From contig NZ_MVQX01000059.1 of assembly GCF_002067275.1 (NCBI RefSeq), positions 1 to 64,000 of the forward strand: 64,000 bases of DNA, written 5' to 3'. Of the stretch, positions 57,115 through 64,000 are shown piece by piece; the stretch's first letter is position 1; every line of letters starts with the position of its first letter. The position numbers were made by a program, and so were the translations under genes. The stretch is from Methanomethylovorans sp. PtaU1.Bin093 (GTDB lineage: Archaea; Halobacteriota; Methanosarcinia; Methanosarcinales; Methanosarcinaceae). The notes under the pieces are model-generated. The model was not told the DNA's origin. It saw nothing but the letters and a program-made list of their open reading frames with translations, and searched no databases.

Positions 57115-58182
57115 CTATTTGAACATGCGCTTGATATAATCAGTATCTTTTATTATTTTCAGGCTCACGAATCCGCCCACTGCCAGGTTCATGTAGAATG
57201 TTATCGCTCTCCATGCCACAACAACAATTCCTATAAGCGACGAGCCTACAAAGAAAGAGAAAAGTGTCGAAGCGCCGAGTTCAGCCACTCCCCCTGCACC
57301 CGGGGTGATCGATACTACCATTATGACCATCAGGATCACCTGGGAAGCATAGGCTACGAGGGGCTGAAACTGCTGGTTCAATCCAACCAGGAGTACTGGG
57401 AGTACTGCAAAGTCCAAAGCCCACACTATAACGGTACATCCCATGCCTAAAAACAGACCTTTCCGTCCATCTTTTATGAATATTGCAACACTGTCGTGTA
57501 AGTGTTCCAGTTCTGTATCAACACGCTCCAGGACACAGGGTAACATGGTTTCTGTCCCTTTTCCAAATAAGCGGCTAAAACGATGAACAAGGAAATACAT
57601 GACCTTACGGGTTTTTTTTGGTTTCCAAAGTCCATAGATCAATATTGAGAATAGGCATAAAAGAACTATTTCTCCTATCATAAGGGCAGTGTCGATGCTT
57701 GTGTTCGCACCGGCACTTGTCAGGAACCCTCTCATCACATACAAAGAAAGGGGAACAAGCGATATTATCAGAAGTGCATCCATCAGCCGTTCTCCAAGGA
57801 TCACAGCAGTTGCCTTGCCAAGGGGGATAGATCTTCTGTTTAACAGGTGGACACGTAAAGGTTCCCCTGCTACCGCTGCAGGAGTGATGGCTGCTACAAA
57901 CATGCTTGAAGTGACGATCTTGGTCGCTTCCTTTATACCAATGTCATATCCTAAAGCCCCACACATCGTTTTGATCCGGATGCCTTGCATAAATAAAGAA
58001 AATATGTGTAATAGCACAGCCAGAATTATGTATTCAGTTTTGATCTGAACGATAGCTTCCAGAGTGCTGGCATCAAAAGTTAATGCTATTACCAAGGCCC
58101 CTGAGATAAGGCTGATGAGAAGTGATATTGCAATCCATTTTTTTAATTTGTTCATATTTGCACAGCTTAAGGGCAGGAACAA
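57115..58182 (-). CDS. Flippase-like (UPF0104/TIGR00374) membrane protein
   Basis: A 355-residue protein with about eight membrane helices and the UPF0104 signatures FMQGIRIKTMCGALG, AAITPAAVAGEPLRVHLLNRR and VSITPGAGGVAELGASTLF. Family members include AglD-like and lysylphosphatidylglycerol-synthase membrane modules, thought to move or modify lipid-linked glycans. The gene starts 8 bp after the upstream nucleotidyltransferase, in the same operon. Confidence 0.9.
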   Translation of the reverse strand: MFLPLSCANMNKLKKWIAISLLISLISGALVIALTFDASTLEAIVQIKTEYIILAVLLHIFSLFMQGIRIKTMCGALGYDIGIKEATKIVTSSMFVAAITPAAVAGEPLRVHLLNRRSIPLGKATAVILGERLMDALLIISLVPLSLYVMRGFLTSAGANTSIDTALMIGEIVLLCLFSILIYGLWKPKKTRKVMYFLVHRFSRLFGKGTETMLPCVLERVDTELEHLHDSVAIFIKDGRKGLFLGMGCTVIVWALDFAVLPVLLVGLNQQFQPLVAYASQVILMVIMVVSITPGAGGVAELGASTLFSFFVGSSLIGIVVVAWRAITFYMNLAVGGFVSLKIIKDTDYIKRMFK

Positions 58183-58190
58183 AAAAGATA

Positions 58191-59345
58191 TCAGGAGCGA
58201 CTGACAATATTCTCCTTGACGCTCACTCCTTCCTTTATTGTTTGTTTTGGCCAGATCTTTACATTTGAATGTATTGTAGCTCCACTTCCTACTACCACAT
58301 CGGGCCCTATCACAGTTCCGTTTTCCAGGCTGCAGTTGTTACCTACTGTTGTGCGGTTATCGATGATGCTACCCGATACATTTGTGTTCTTTCCGATGGT
58401 CACGTCATTGAAAATATAGGATGATAATATCCTGCTGTCATCGTCTATCGTACAATTGGAACCAATGGTAGTATATGGCCCGATGAGTACGTTATCCCCA
58501 ATAACTGTGTTCTCACCTATGATGATAGGTCCCACAATCGCTGAATTAGAGCCTACGGATACATTGTGACCAAGGTGTAAGGGACCATTGATGCGGGCGT
58601 CCTTGGTGGTAAAGCGCCCTTCTATAATTGTTCCCGGCATTCCTGCCAGCATCCAGCGTTGTGCCTGTCTGTAGGCAGCAGGACTTCCGACATCTGTCCA
58701 ATTTCCTCTGGCAAGCACTCCATTGATCTTTTCCCCATTTTTAAGGAGCTTGGGGAACAGGTCACGGGCAAAATCATATGCCTGTTTTTCAGGTATCATG
58801 TCTAAGATATCAGGGTCGCACATGTAGATACCGGTACTTGCAAGATTACTGAATATTTCACCGGGGCCCGGTTTTTCCAGAAAACGGTGTATCCTGTTGT
58901 TCACATCCATATCTGCGATACCGAATTCACTCGGATCATCGATAGAGAGGAGCGCAATTGTAACTTTAGCATTCATCCGTTCATGGAATCTGTATAACTC
59001 CCTTAGGTTAAGATTTAGCACATGGTCGCCACCAAGTACAATGAACGGTTCCCCTTTCAGATATTTTTCAGCGTTCTTCACACCGCCTGCAGTACCGAGT
59101 TTTTCATCCTCGTATACATAATTGATATTCACGCCATATATCCGCCCGTCTCCGAGCTGTTCTTCTATTTTCTCGGCCATATATCCAAGGGTAATGACTA
59201 TGTCATTGAATCCCTCGTTTGCCAGGTGTTCAATAAGATGAACTACTGAAGGCTTGTTGAGTATAGGAATGCTCGGTTTAGGCCGTTCGAATGTCAAAGG
59301 ACGCAGCCTGGTCCCCTCTCCGCCACACATGATGCATGCTTTCAT
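58191..59345 (-). CDS. Sugar-phosphate nucleotidyltransferase with left-handed beta-helix
   Basis: A 384-residue GDP-mannose- or glucose-1-phosphate-type nucleotidyltransferase. The N-terminal Rossmann domain has CGGEGTRLRPLTFERPKP (7-24) and LGGDHVLNL. A C-terminal left-handed parallel beta-helix (about 240-375) has hexad repeats such as IGENTVIGDNVLIGPYTTIG. It supplies activated sugars for glycans. It is the first gene of an operon with the flippase-like protein, which fits cell-surface glycan or glycolipid assembly. The exact sugar is not clear. Confidence 0.92.
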   Translation of the reverse strand: MKACIMCGGEGTRLRPLTFERPKPSIPILNKPSVVHLIEHLANEGFNDIVITLGYMAEKIEEQLGDGRIYGVNINYVYEDEKLGTAGGVKNAEKYLKGEPFIVLGGDHVLNLNLRELYRFHERMNAKVTIALLSIDDPSEFGIADMDVNNRIHRFLEKPGPGEIFSNLASTGIYMCDPDILDMIPEKQAYDFARDLFPKLLKNGEKINGVLARGNWTDVGSPAAYRQAQRWMLAGMPGTIIEGRFTTKDARINGPLHLGHNVSVGSNSAIVGPIIIGENTVIGDNVLIGPYTTIGSNCTIDDDSRILSSYIFNDVTIGKNTNVSGSIIDNRTTVGNNCSLENGTVIGPDVVVGSGATIHSNVKIWPKQTIKEGVSVKENIVSRS

Positions 59346-59412
59346 ACATTTTAGGATGTCCTTTTTTACATATATGTTTGCCGGAAATGTTCAACGTTAT
59401 ATTGTTCCCTTG

Positions 59413-59796
59413 TCAAAGCAGTTCAATGCCACTCACATCCTGCACGACTATTTCCAGCTCACCCTGATACTCCTGGACCTCACCGGTCACCCGCACTTTG
59501 TTATTTTCACCGATAATAGAAGCTATCTCCTTAGCTCCTTTATCCCTGGAAACAAAGACTTTTATGGTCTCTGAACCATGCTCCACATCTATCAGCAAAT
59601 GATCGCCGGTATTCGTAAAACGCTCGGATGCCACGATGCCTTCAAGATATACCATCTCTCCAGGTCTGGAAGAGGTACTAAGTTCCTGTATCTGTGCTAC
59701 ATCCTGATAAAAGGTCACATAAGCTATGGATAGTGACAAAAGCACCATCATTAGCAAAACTATCATTACTTTCTCTTCTCTCTCTATTTCTGACAC
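59413..59796 (-). CDS. Membrane-anchored OB-fold protein
   Basis: A 127-residue protein with one N-terminal membrane helix (about 9-30) followed by an OB-fold (GEMVYLEGIVASERFTNTGD, IKVFVSRDKGAKEI, KVRVTGEVQEYQGELEIVVQD). This resembles OB domains of nuclease- or tRNA-anticodon-type. It is probably extracytoplasmic. The function is unknown. It is transcribed in the same direction as the nucleotidyltransferase, 67 bp upstream. Confidence 0.8.
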   Translation of the reverse strand: MSEIEREEKVMIVLLMMVLLSLSIAYVTFYQDVAQIQELSTSSRPGEMVYLEGIVASERFTNTGDHLLIDVEHGSETIKVFVSRDKGAKEIASIIGENNKVRVTGEVQEYQGELEIVVQDVSGIELL

Positions 59797-59912
59797 CTTC
59801 CATAAGCATTTTATTAAGTAGTCTCAATAAAAACACATTTCATACAACTATAAATATTTAAATCTGTTGTACACAAGGTGTCTGAAAAAGGAGAAGTCAG
59901 TAAATTTTATTG

Positions 59913-60461
59913 TTACTTACTAGCCTTCTCTATAGAAACCACTTCAATATCGAATGTCAGATTCTTACCGGCAAGTGGGGAGTTAAAGTCAAGTGTTACA
60001 TTATTATCCGTAATGTCTACAATGGTTGCAACTCCCATTAATGTCCCTACCTGTTTACCTATTTCAGGCACTATACTGTTATTTTCAAGATCGGATCTTG
60101 GTACCGGGACCAGATATTCTTCTTTATACTCTCCATAGGCTTCATCAGGCGAAAGTTTTAATGTTTTCTTTTCACCTATGGTCATGTTAAGTACCCCGTT
60201 ATCAAAACCGCTGATCATTTGTCCTGCTCCGACAACAAATGACAGGGGTTCATAATTTCTTGTGGAGTTTGCATCGTATAGTCCTGCTTCCTTTGCAACA
60301 TCAGGCAAAGACGTGTCAAAAACAGTGCCGTTGTCGTATTTTCCTACATAGTTAACGCTGATGTTGTCGCCTTTTTCTACTATCTCTTGCTGGCCATTAT
60401 CTGCACAGCCACTTGAAAAGGCTATGATCGATAATATAAGAAGTAAACAGATTTTCTTCAT
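59913..60461 (-). CDS. FKBP-type peptidyl-prolyl isomerase lipoprotein
   Basis: A 182-residue secreted isomerase. A signal peptide with lipobox-like FSSGC at about 16-20 precedes an FKBP domain: VEKGDNISVNYVGKYDNGTVFDTS, then FVVGAGQMISGFDNGVLNMTIGEKKT and LSPDEAYGEY. An insert-in-flap segment follows (about 110-165), as in archaeal SlyD-like FKBPs. It probably folds exported proteins at the cell surface. No partner gene is adjacent. Confidence 0.93.
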   Translation of the reverse strand: MKKICLLLILSIIAFSSGCADNGQQEIVEKGDNISVNYVGKYDNGTVFDTSLPDVAKEAGLYDANSTRNYEPLSFVVGAGQMISGFDNGVLNMTIGEKKTLKLSPDEAYGEYKEEYLVPVPRSDLENNSIVPEIGKQVGTLMGVATIVDITDNNVTLDFNSPLAGKNLTFDIEVVSIEKASK

Positions 60462-60642
60462 TCTTTCACCTCAACCATATTTGGGAAAAGGACGAGTTTA
60501 TGTGATAAAAAGGTGTTGAGATTTATGCCATGGTAATTTTATCACAGTCTTTATGTTTTGTAAACTTAGATCGCAGGAAACAATAAAATATATAGAGCAT
60601 AGAGTAATTTTAAACGGAAATTGTCTTTGAAGAAGGATAACC

Positions 60643-61476
60643 ATGAAGGCTATTTTTTTTCAGTTGTTATTAATATCCATCATTTTTGTAATGGTCGTTG
60701 CAGGATGCTACGTTTTTCTGCCAGAAGGCCAGAGGAAGCGGTTTGCAGGGATAAAGGACATCAAGGATCAAATTATATCTCCTCATGTCTATCCGTATCT
60801 CATCCTTGCGGGATTCATATATCTGCTCATGAAATCGCAGGTTATTTTTTCAATGCAATCCAAGATGATCTATTTTCCACAATTGGCGCAATATATCTTG
60901 CTTCTGGAAGGCAGTAAGGTAAGCTATTTCCAGATGGTGATCGATCCCGTACTGACATATATAAGCGCTTTCATCTACCTATGCGGTTTCTCATATCTGC
61001 TGGTATTTACTTTTCTTTTGCTCATAATTACCAAGCAGTATAAAGTTCTACAGGAATATTCGATCGCTTTTATCCTTACATACCTTGTAGCTTTTCCATT
61101 TTATATATTCACACCTGTCAAGGTGACAGGATATTCTCTTCCTAATGTAATGCCATTATTGTATGATCTCGATCCCATCGTTAGGGAAGGATTGGCTGTA
61201 GTAGACCCCCTTCAGGACAATTGTTTTCCGAGTCTGCATGCTGCTCTGTCTATAATGGCGATGCTTATAATCGTGTTCAGGACCGATTTCAAAAGATTCA
61301 AGATATTCGCAGTAGCACTGACCCTGACCATCCAGTTCACCATATTTTATTTAGGCATACACTGGATCACGGATTTTATAGCAGGTATGGTTCTGGGTTG
61401 TTTCAGCTATTATGTTGCCACGAGGTATGGTCAGCACATTGCCAGTCGCATTCCGTTGTTAGGCAACAATAAGTGA
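60643..61476 (+). CDS. PAP2-superfamily membrane phosphatase/transferase
   Basis: A 277-residue protein with six predicted membrane helices. The catalytic PAP2 motifs are at the end: DNCFPSLHAALSIMAML (SxxxH) and HWITDFIAGMVLG (xHxxxD). The layout resembles AUR1/inositol-phosphoceramide-synthase-like archaeal lipid enzymes rather than short PgpB. The likely substrate is an isoprenoid or archaeal phospholipid. It is monocistronic. ATG with an AAGGATAA element upstream. Confidence 0.87.
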   Translation: MKAIFFQLLLISIIFVMVVAGCYVFLPEGQRKRFAGIKDIKDQIISPHVYPYLILAGFIYLLMKSQVIFSMQSKMIYFPQLAQYILLLEGSKVSYFQMVIDPVLTYISAFIYLCGFSYLLVFTFLLLIITKQYKVLQEYSIAFILTYLVAFPFYIFTPVKVTGYSLPNVMPLLYDLDPIVREGLAVVDPLQDNCFPSLHAALSIMAMLIIVFRTDFKRFKIFAVALTLTIQFTIFYLGIHWITDFIAGMVLGCFSYYVATRYGQHIASRIPLLGNNK

Positions 61477-61621
61477 GATAAAATTACATATCTGAAGAAA
61501 ATGCTACTAAAAGCTACCATATAATATCTTTAAAAAATGCTGGCAACCATATCCCTCCAAAAGGTTTATGGTTGCTCTGAACTCAATTCAACTACTTTCC
61601 ATATTTGCAAGGAAAGGTCAT

Positions 61622-63955
61622 TTAGCTTTTCTGTCTCTTCAGGTACTCATATCCAACAGCAAGTATACCTATCAGAAGGAAGGCCATGATGTATGTCCAG
61701 ATCCTTGATCGTTCGGTCTTAGTGTTCTCCAGTGCAATATCTTCTGTACTGTTCTCACCAGTATCATCGATATAAGAAGCAAGGGCCTTTCCCGCTGTGA
61801 TCGCGAACGGAGAAAATCCAGGTGTCCGAGCTTTGAATATGGAATAGTCTGTTGTTTTGCTATCCAGGGTGGTGGGCAGCACTTCCCATGCAGTTCCATT
61901 ATATCTCTGCAATTTTATCTCATCAGCACTTATTGCCATCTCTTCCATCCATGAATTGTTCACCCTGAACTCCACCTGTGCATCCCTTATGTTATCAGAT
62001 GTAGCAAAACCAGCCTTACCTACCCATATATTAGCATATTTGTACAGCAATCCTTCAGGATTGATTGGTACAAGCTTTGACCTGTTGTTCAGGACCTCTA
62101 TGGTAGAAGTGATCTCACCTGAGTTCTTAAGGGAATAGAAACTGACCTTATGAATCGGATTACCCTCTCTTGAGAATTCATAGGTGACATTGCTATTCAT
62201 TCTCAGGTACTCACTGTCCACATCTTTCATAGCGACGTTTATAAAGTCCTCAACGCTACCTGCGCCACCGCCGCCTCCACCACTGCTGCTGCTACTCTTT
62301 GTGCTGCCTCCACTGCTTCCTCCTCCACCGCCGCCACCGCTGCTGGAGGAAGATGTTGTGAGGCTAATACTTACTGCTTCACCTTTCAGTCCGTTTTCAT
62401 CGAATGGGACCAGGGTATAGTTGTAAGTTGTGGACCTATTCAGATCACTATGTAAATATGATGATCCGGTCACGGTATCAAGGAGAATGCCATTCACGCT
62501 TATTTGTACCGTTGCAGTATCAGCAGAAGCATCCCACTCCAGAGTGATCGAAGTGGCCTTTATGCTCTTTCCCGCAACGTTTGAGATCACAGGCAGCTTC
62601 AATGTAGTTGCCGGATCAGTTACCTGTGCAGTATTTATGTTCCCTGAAGTATCCACTGTTTCGATAGCTATGCTATGTTCCACTCCATTGCTAAGTCCTG
62701 TTGCATTGTAATAATTGTTGGGAGTGGTGGTGACAAATGCACCATCTATGTATATCCTCACATGACTGAGATCCTGATCAGCAGGATTGGTCCATGTCCA
62801 GTATATCCAGCTTGCACCTATACCACTCTCGTGGAGATCTGTTACAGGTGCCGGTGGAGTCCTGTCTATGGTCCTGGTGGTCGCCTGATCGGTTATAGTT
62901 GCGGGATTGATGTTCCCGGCAGTATCTACGGTTTGAGTACCGATCGTGTGTACCGTTCCTTCAGGAAGTCCTGTTGCATTATAGAAGTTGTTGGAAGTGC
63001 TTGTTACCAATACTCCGTCCATGTAGACCATCACATTACTGAAATCTGCATCACTTGGGTTTGTCCATGTCCAGTATATCCAGCTTGTTCCTGTAGCTGT
63101 TTCCCTCAGGTTTGTAACGGAAGCTGGCGGCACCTGTCTTGAAGCATCGAATGTTGTTTCAGCTGTTTTCAGGGCCGTAACGGCCTGGCTTACTTCTGCA
63201 TTCGTTGCATTCGGGTTATCCACAACAGCCTGTGCCGCAGCGATCGCTGCCCTGAATGTGTCTATTGATGCTTGCGGATACTGGCCGATTCCGGTTCCGG
63301 GGGATGCAGTCCTCGCTTTTTCGTTGGCTGCAGCAATCGCTGTTGTTAATGCACTTTTATCAATGGACTTTATCATTGAGGCATCGAATGCATTAATAGC
63401 GTCCTGTAACTTTGCAGTGGCTTGATTTACTTGTTCCTGTGTTGCGTCTGGATTGTTAGCAACTCCCTCTGCTTCGCCAATTGCTGTTCTGAATATGTCT
63501 ATTGCTGCTTTTGGGTACTGATTGATTTCGTTTCCCTCTACTGCACTTGTTATTTTTGTCTTGGCAGAATTTATAGTGTTGATCAGATCGTTTTTGTCTA
63601 CTGCACGGACAATGATCGTTACACGTTCTTCATCTGTTTCTCCATTAGCTGTCGCAATGAACGTTACAATGTAACTGCGAGCAGTGCCAGTTGCCGGAGT
63701 CCAGCTGAAAAGGCCAGTTGTGGGATTAATGTTTGCTCCCAGTGACTCAATTTCCGGAGAAATCGAGTATGTAATTGTAGCATTACTATCTTCATCATCT
63801 GTTGCATGAACAGTAAAGGTCAGTTCTTCATTTTCACCGACGGATTTATCGCTAATATGGTCAAATTCCGGCCTAGCTGAGCTGATCCCAGCTGTCATTA
63901 AAAACAAAAATAGTACAAAGCCTATACAGACCAATTTATTTAACTTGATTCGCAT
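61622..63955 (-). CDS. Surface protein with Ig, FIVAR, Fn3-like and PGF-pre-PGF domains
   Basis: A protein of about 777 residues from the ATG at 63955, which has a GGATGG site; the longer frame to 63979 runs into a palindrome. Signal peptide (about 1-28), a putative Ig domain (about 30-120), two FIVAR repeats (about 125-275, DINKSALTT-like helices), three Fn3-like units (about 280-520), a Ser/Gly-rich spacer, a PGF-pre-PGF domain (about 570-735, ending TPGFSPFAI) and a C-terminal membrane helix with KRQKS. It is probably an adhesin or matrix-binding protein, and is paralogous in its C-terminal half to the S8 protease. Confidence 0.88.
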   Translation of the reverse strand: MRIKLNKLVCIGFVLFLFLMTAGISSARPEFDHISDKSVGENEELTFTVHATDDEDSNATITYSISPEIESLGANINPTTGLFSWTPATGTARSYIVTFIATANGETDEERVTIIVRAVDKNDLINTINSAKTKITSAVEGNEINQYPKAAIDIFRTAIGEAEGVANNPDATQEQVNQATAKLQDAINAFDASMIKSIDKSALTTAIAAANEKARTASPGTGIGQYPQASIDTFRAAIAAAQAVVDNPNATNAEVSQAVTALKTAETTFDASRQVPPASVTNLRETATGTSWIYWTWTNPSDADFSNVMVYMDGVLVTSTSNNFYNATGLPEGTVHTIGTQTVDTAGNINPATITDQATTRTIDRTPPAPVTDLHESGIGASWIYWTWTNPADQDLSHVRIYIDGAFVTTTPNNYYNATGLSNGVEHSIAIETVDTSGNINTAQVTDPATTLKLPVISNVAGKSIKATSITLEWDASADTATVQISVNGILLDTVTGSSYLHSDLNRSTTYNYTLVPFDENGLKGEAVSISLTTSSSSSGGGGGGGSSGGSTKSSSSSGGGGGGAGSVEDFINVAMKDVDSEYLRMNSNVTYEFSREGNPIHKVSFYSLKNSGEITSTIEVLNNRSKLVPINPEGLLYKYANIWVGKAGFATSDNIRDAQVEFRVNNSWMEEMAISADEIKLQRYNGTAWEVLPTTLDSKTTDYSIFKARTPGFSPFAITAGKALASYIDDTGENSTEDIALENTKTERSRIWTYIMAFLLIGILAVGYEYLKRQKS

Positions 63956-63966
63956 TTTACCATCCA

Positions 63967-63985
63967 CTCCATGGTCCATGGAGTA
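63967..63985. promoter_or_regulatory. Perfect palindrome before the last surface gene
   Basis: ACTCCATGG-T-CCATGGAGT, 9-bp arms around a single base, 12 bp upstream of the ATG at 63955. It could be an operator or a leader hairpin that blocks the ribosome-binding site. Confidence 0.6.
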
Positions 63986-64000
63986 TTTTTAATTGTTTTA

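Overview
The window is chromosomal DNA from a methanogenic archaeon of the Methanosarcinales, most likely family Methanosarcinaceae; I cannot name the genus. It carries archaeal information-processing genes (topoisomerase VI A and B, RFC large subunit, proteasome-activating nucleotidase), a methanogenesis-marker gene (mtxX/Mmp4), FilR1-type regulators, a disaggregatase-like surface protein and two PGF-pre-PGF surface proteins. It also has many genes of bacterial type: UvrB, class I photolyase, Kup, CorC-like, ThrC, MarR. Most genes are single or in short operons, with AT-rich gaps and TATA boxes.

Layout. 0-2.6 kb: ACT protein, UPF0210 protein and a shikimate-kinase-like P-loop kinase in one operon. 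3-7.4 kb: cobalt transporter genes split into convergent cbiMN (+) and cbiQO (-), a small membrane protein, and a ModF-like ATPase. 7.3-12.4 kb: an MsrA homologue without its catalytic cysteine, a CHASE4/PAS histidine kinase, tRNA-Glu and PAN. 12.9-22.8 kb: a low-complexity/winged-helix protein, a DUF131 pair, uvrB, tRNA-Gly, SOUL protein with photolyase, MATE exporter, tRNA-Leu, a FilR1 regulator, an encapsulated-ferritin homologue without a shell gene, DUF3795 and a HEAT-repeat protein. 22.8-24 kb is a gene-poor stretch with a decayed gene. 24-34.1 kb is rich in surface and membrane genes: disaggregatase-like protein, SIMPL protein, transposase remnant, DUF998, LysE exporter, and a large subtilisin-like protease whose signal peptide is out of frame at an A7 run. 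34.4-45 kb: ThrC, Kup, MarR, CorC-like, GNAT, phosphoribosyltransferase, MFS, CobW-like GTPase, CutA, MscS. 44.9-57.1 kb: Topo VI, a RAM-domain protein, a twin small-RNA candidate, RfcL, MtxX with a thymidylate-synthase-like protein, an RHH protein with 93-bp repeats, an unlisted 57-residue zinc-finger gene, IlvD and a radical SAM protein. 57-64 kb: a flippase-like protein and nucleotidyltransferase operon, OB-fold protein, FKBP lipoprotein, PAP2 enzyme and a second PGF-pre-PGF surface protein.

Functional themes are cobalt supply for corrinoid-dependent methanogenesis, cell-surface and matrix remodelling, DNA repair and photoprotection, and metal/redox handling. The observations I would follow up first are: (1) two near-identical hairpin units at 48.32-48.59 kb, each about 30 bp after a TATA box and followed by a T tract, with a C-rich loop, so a candidate tandem small-RNA pair; (2) the one-base frame break in the A7 run before the subtilase; (3) the cysteine-less MsrA; and (4) the shell-less encapsulated-ferritin homologue. 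All calls come from reading the sequence; no database search was run.
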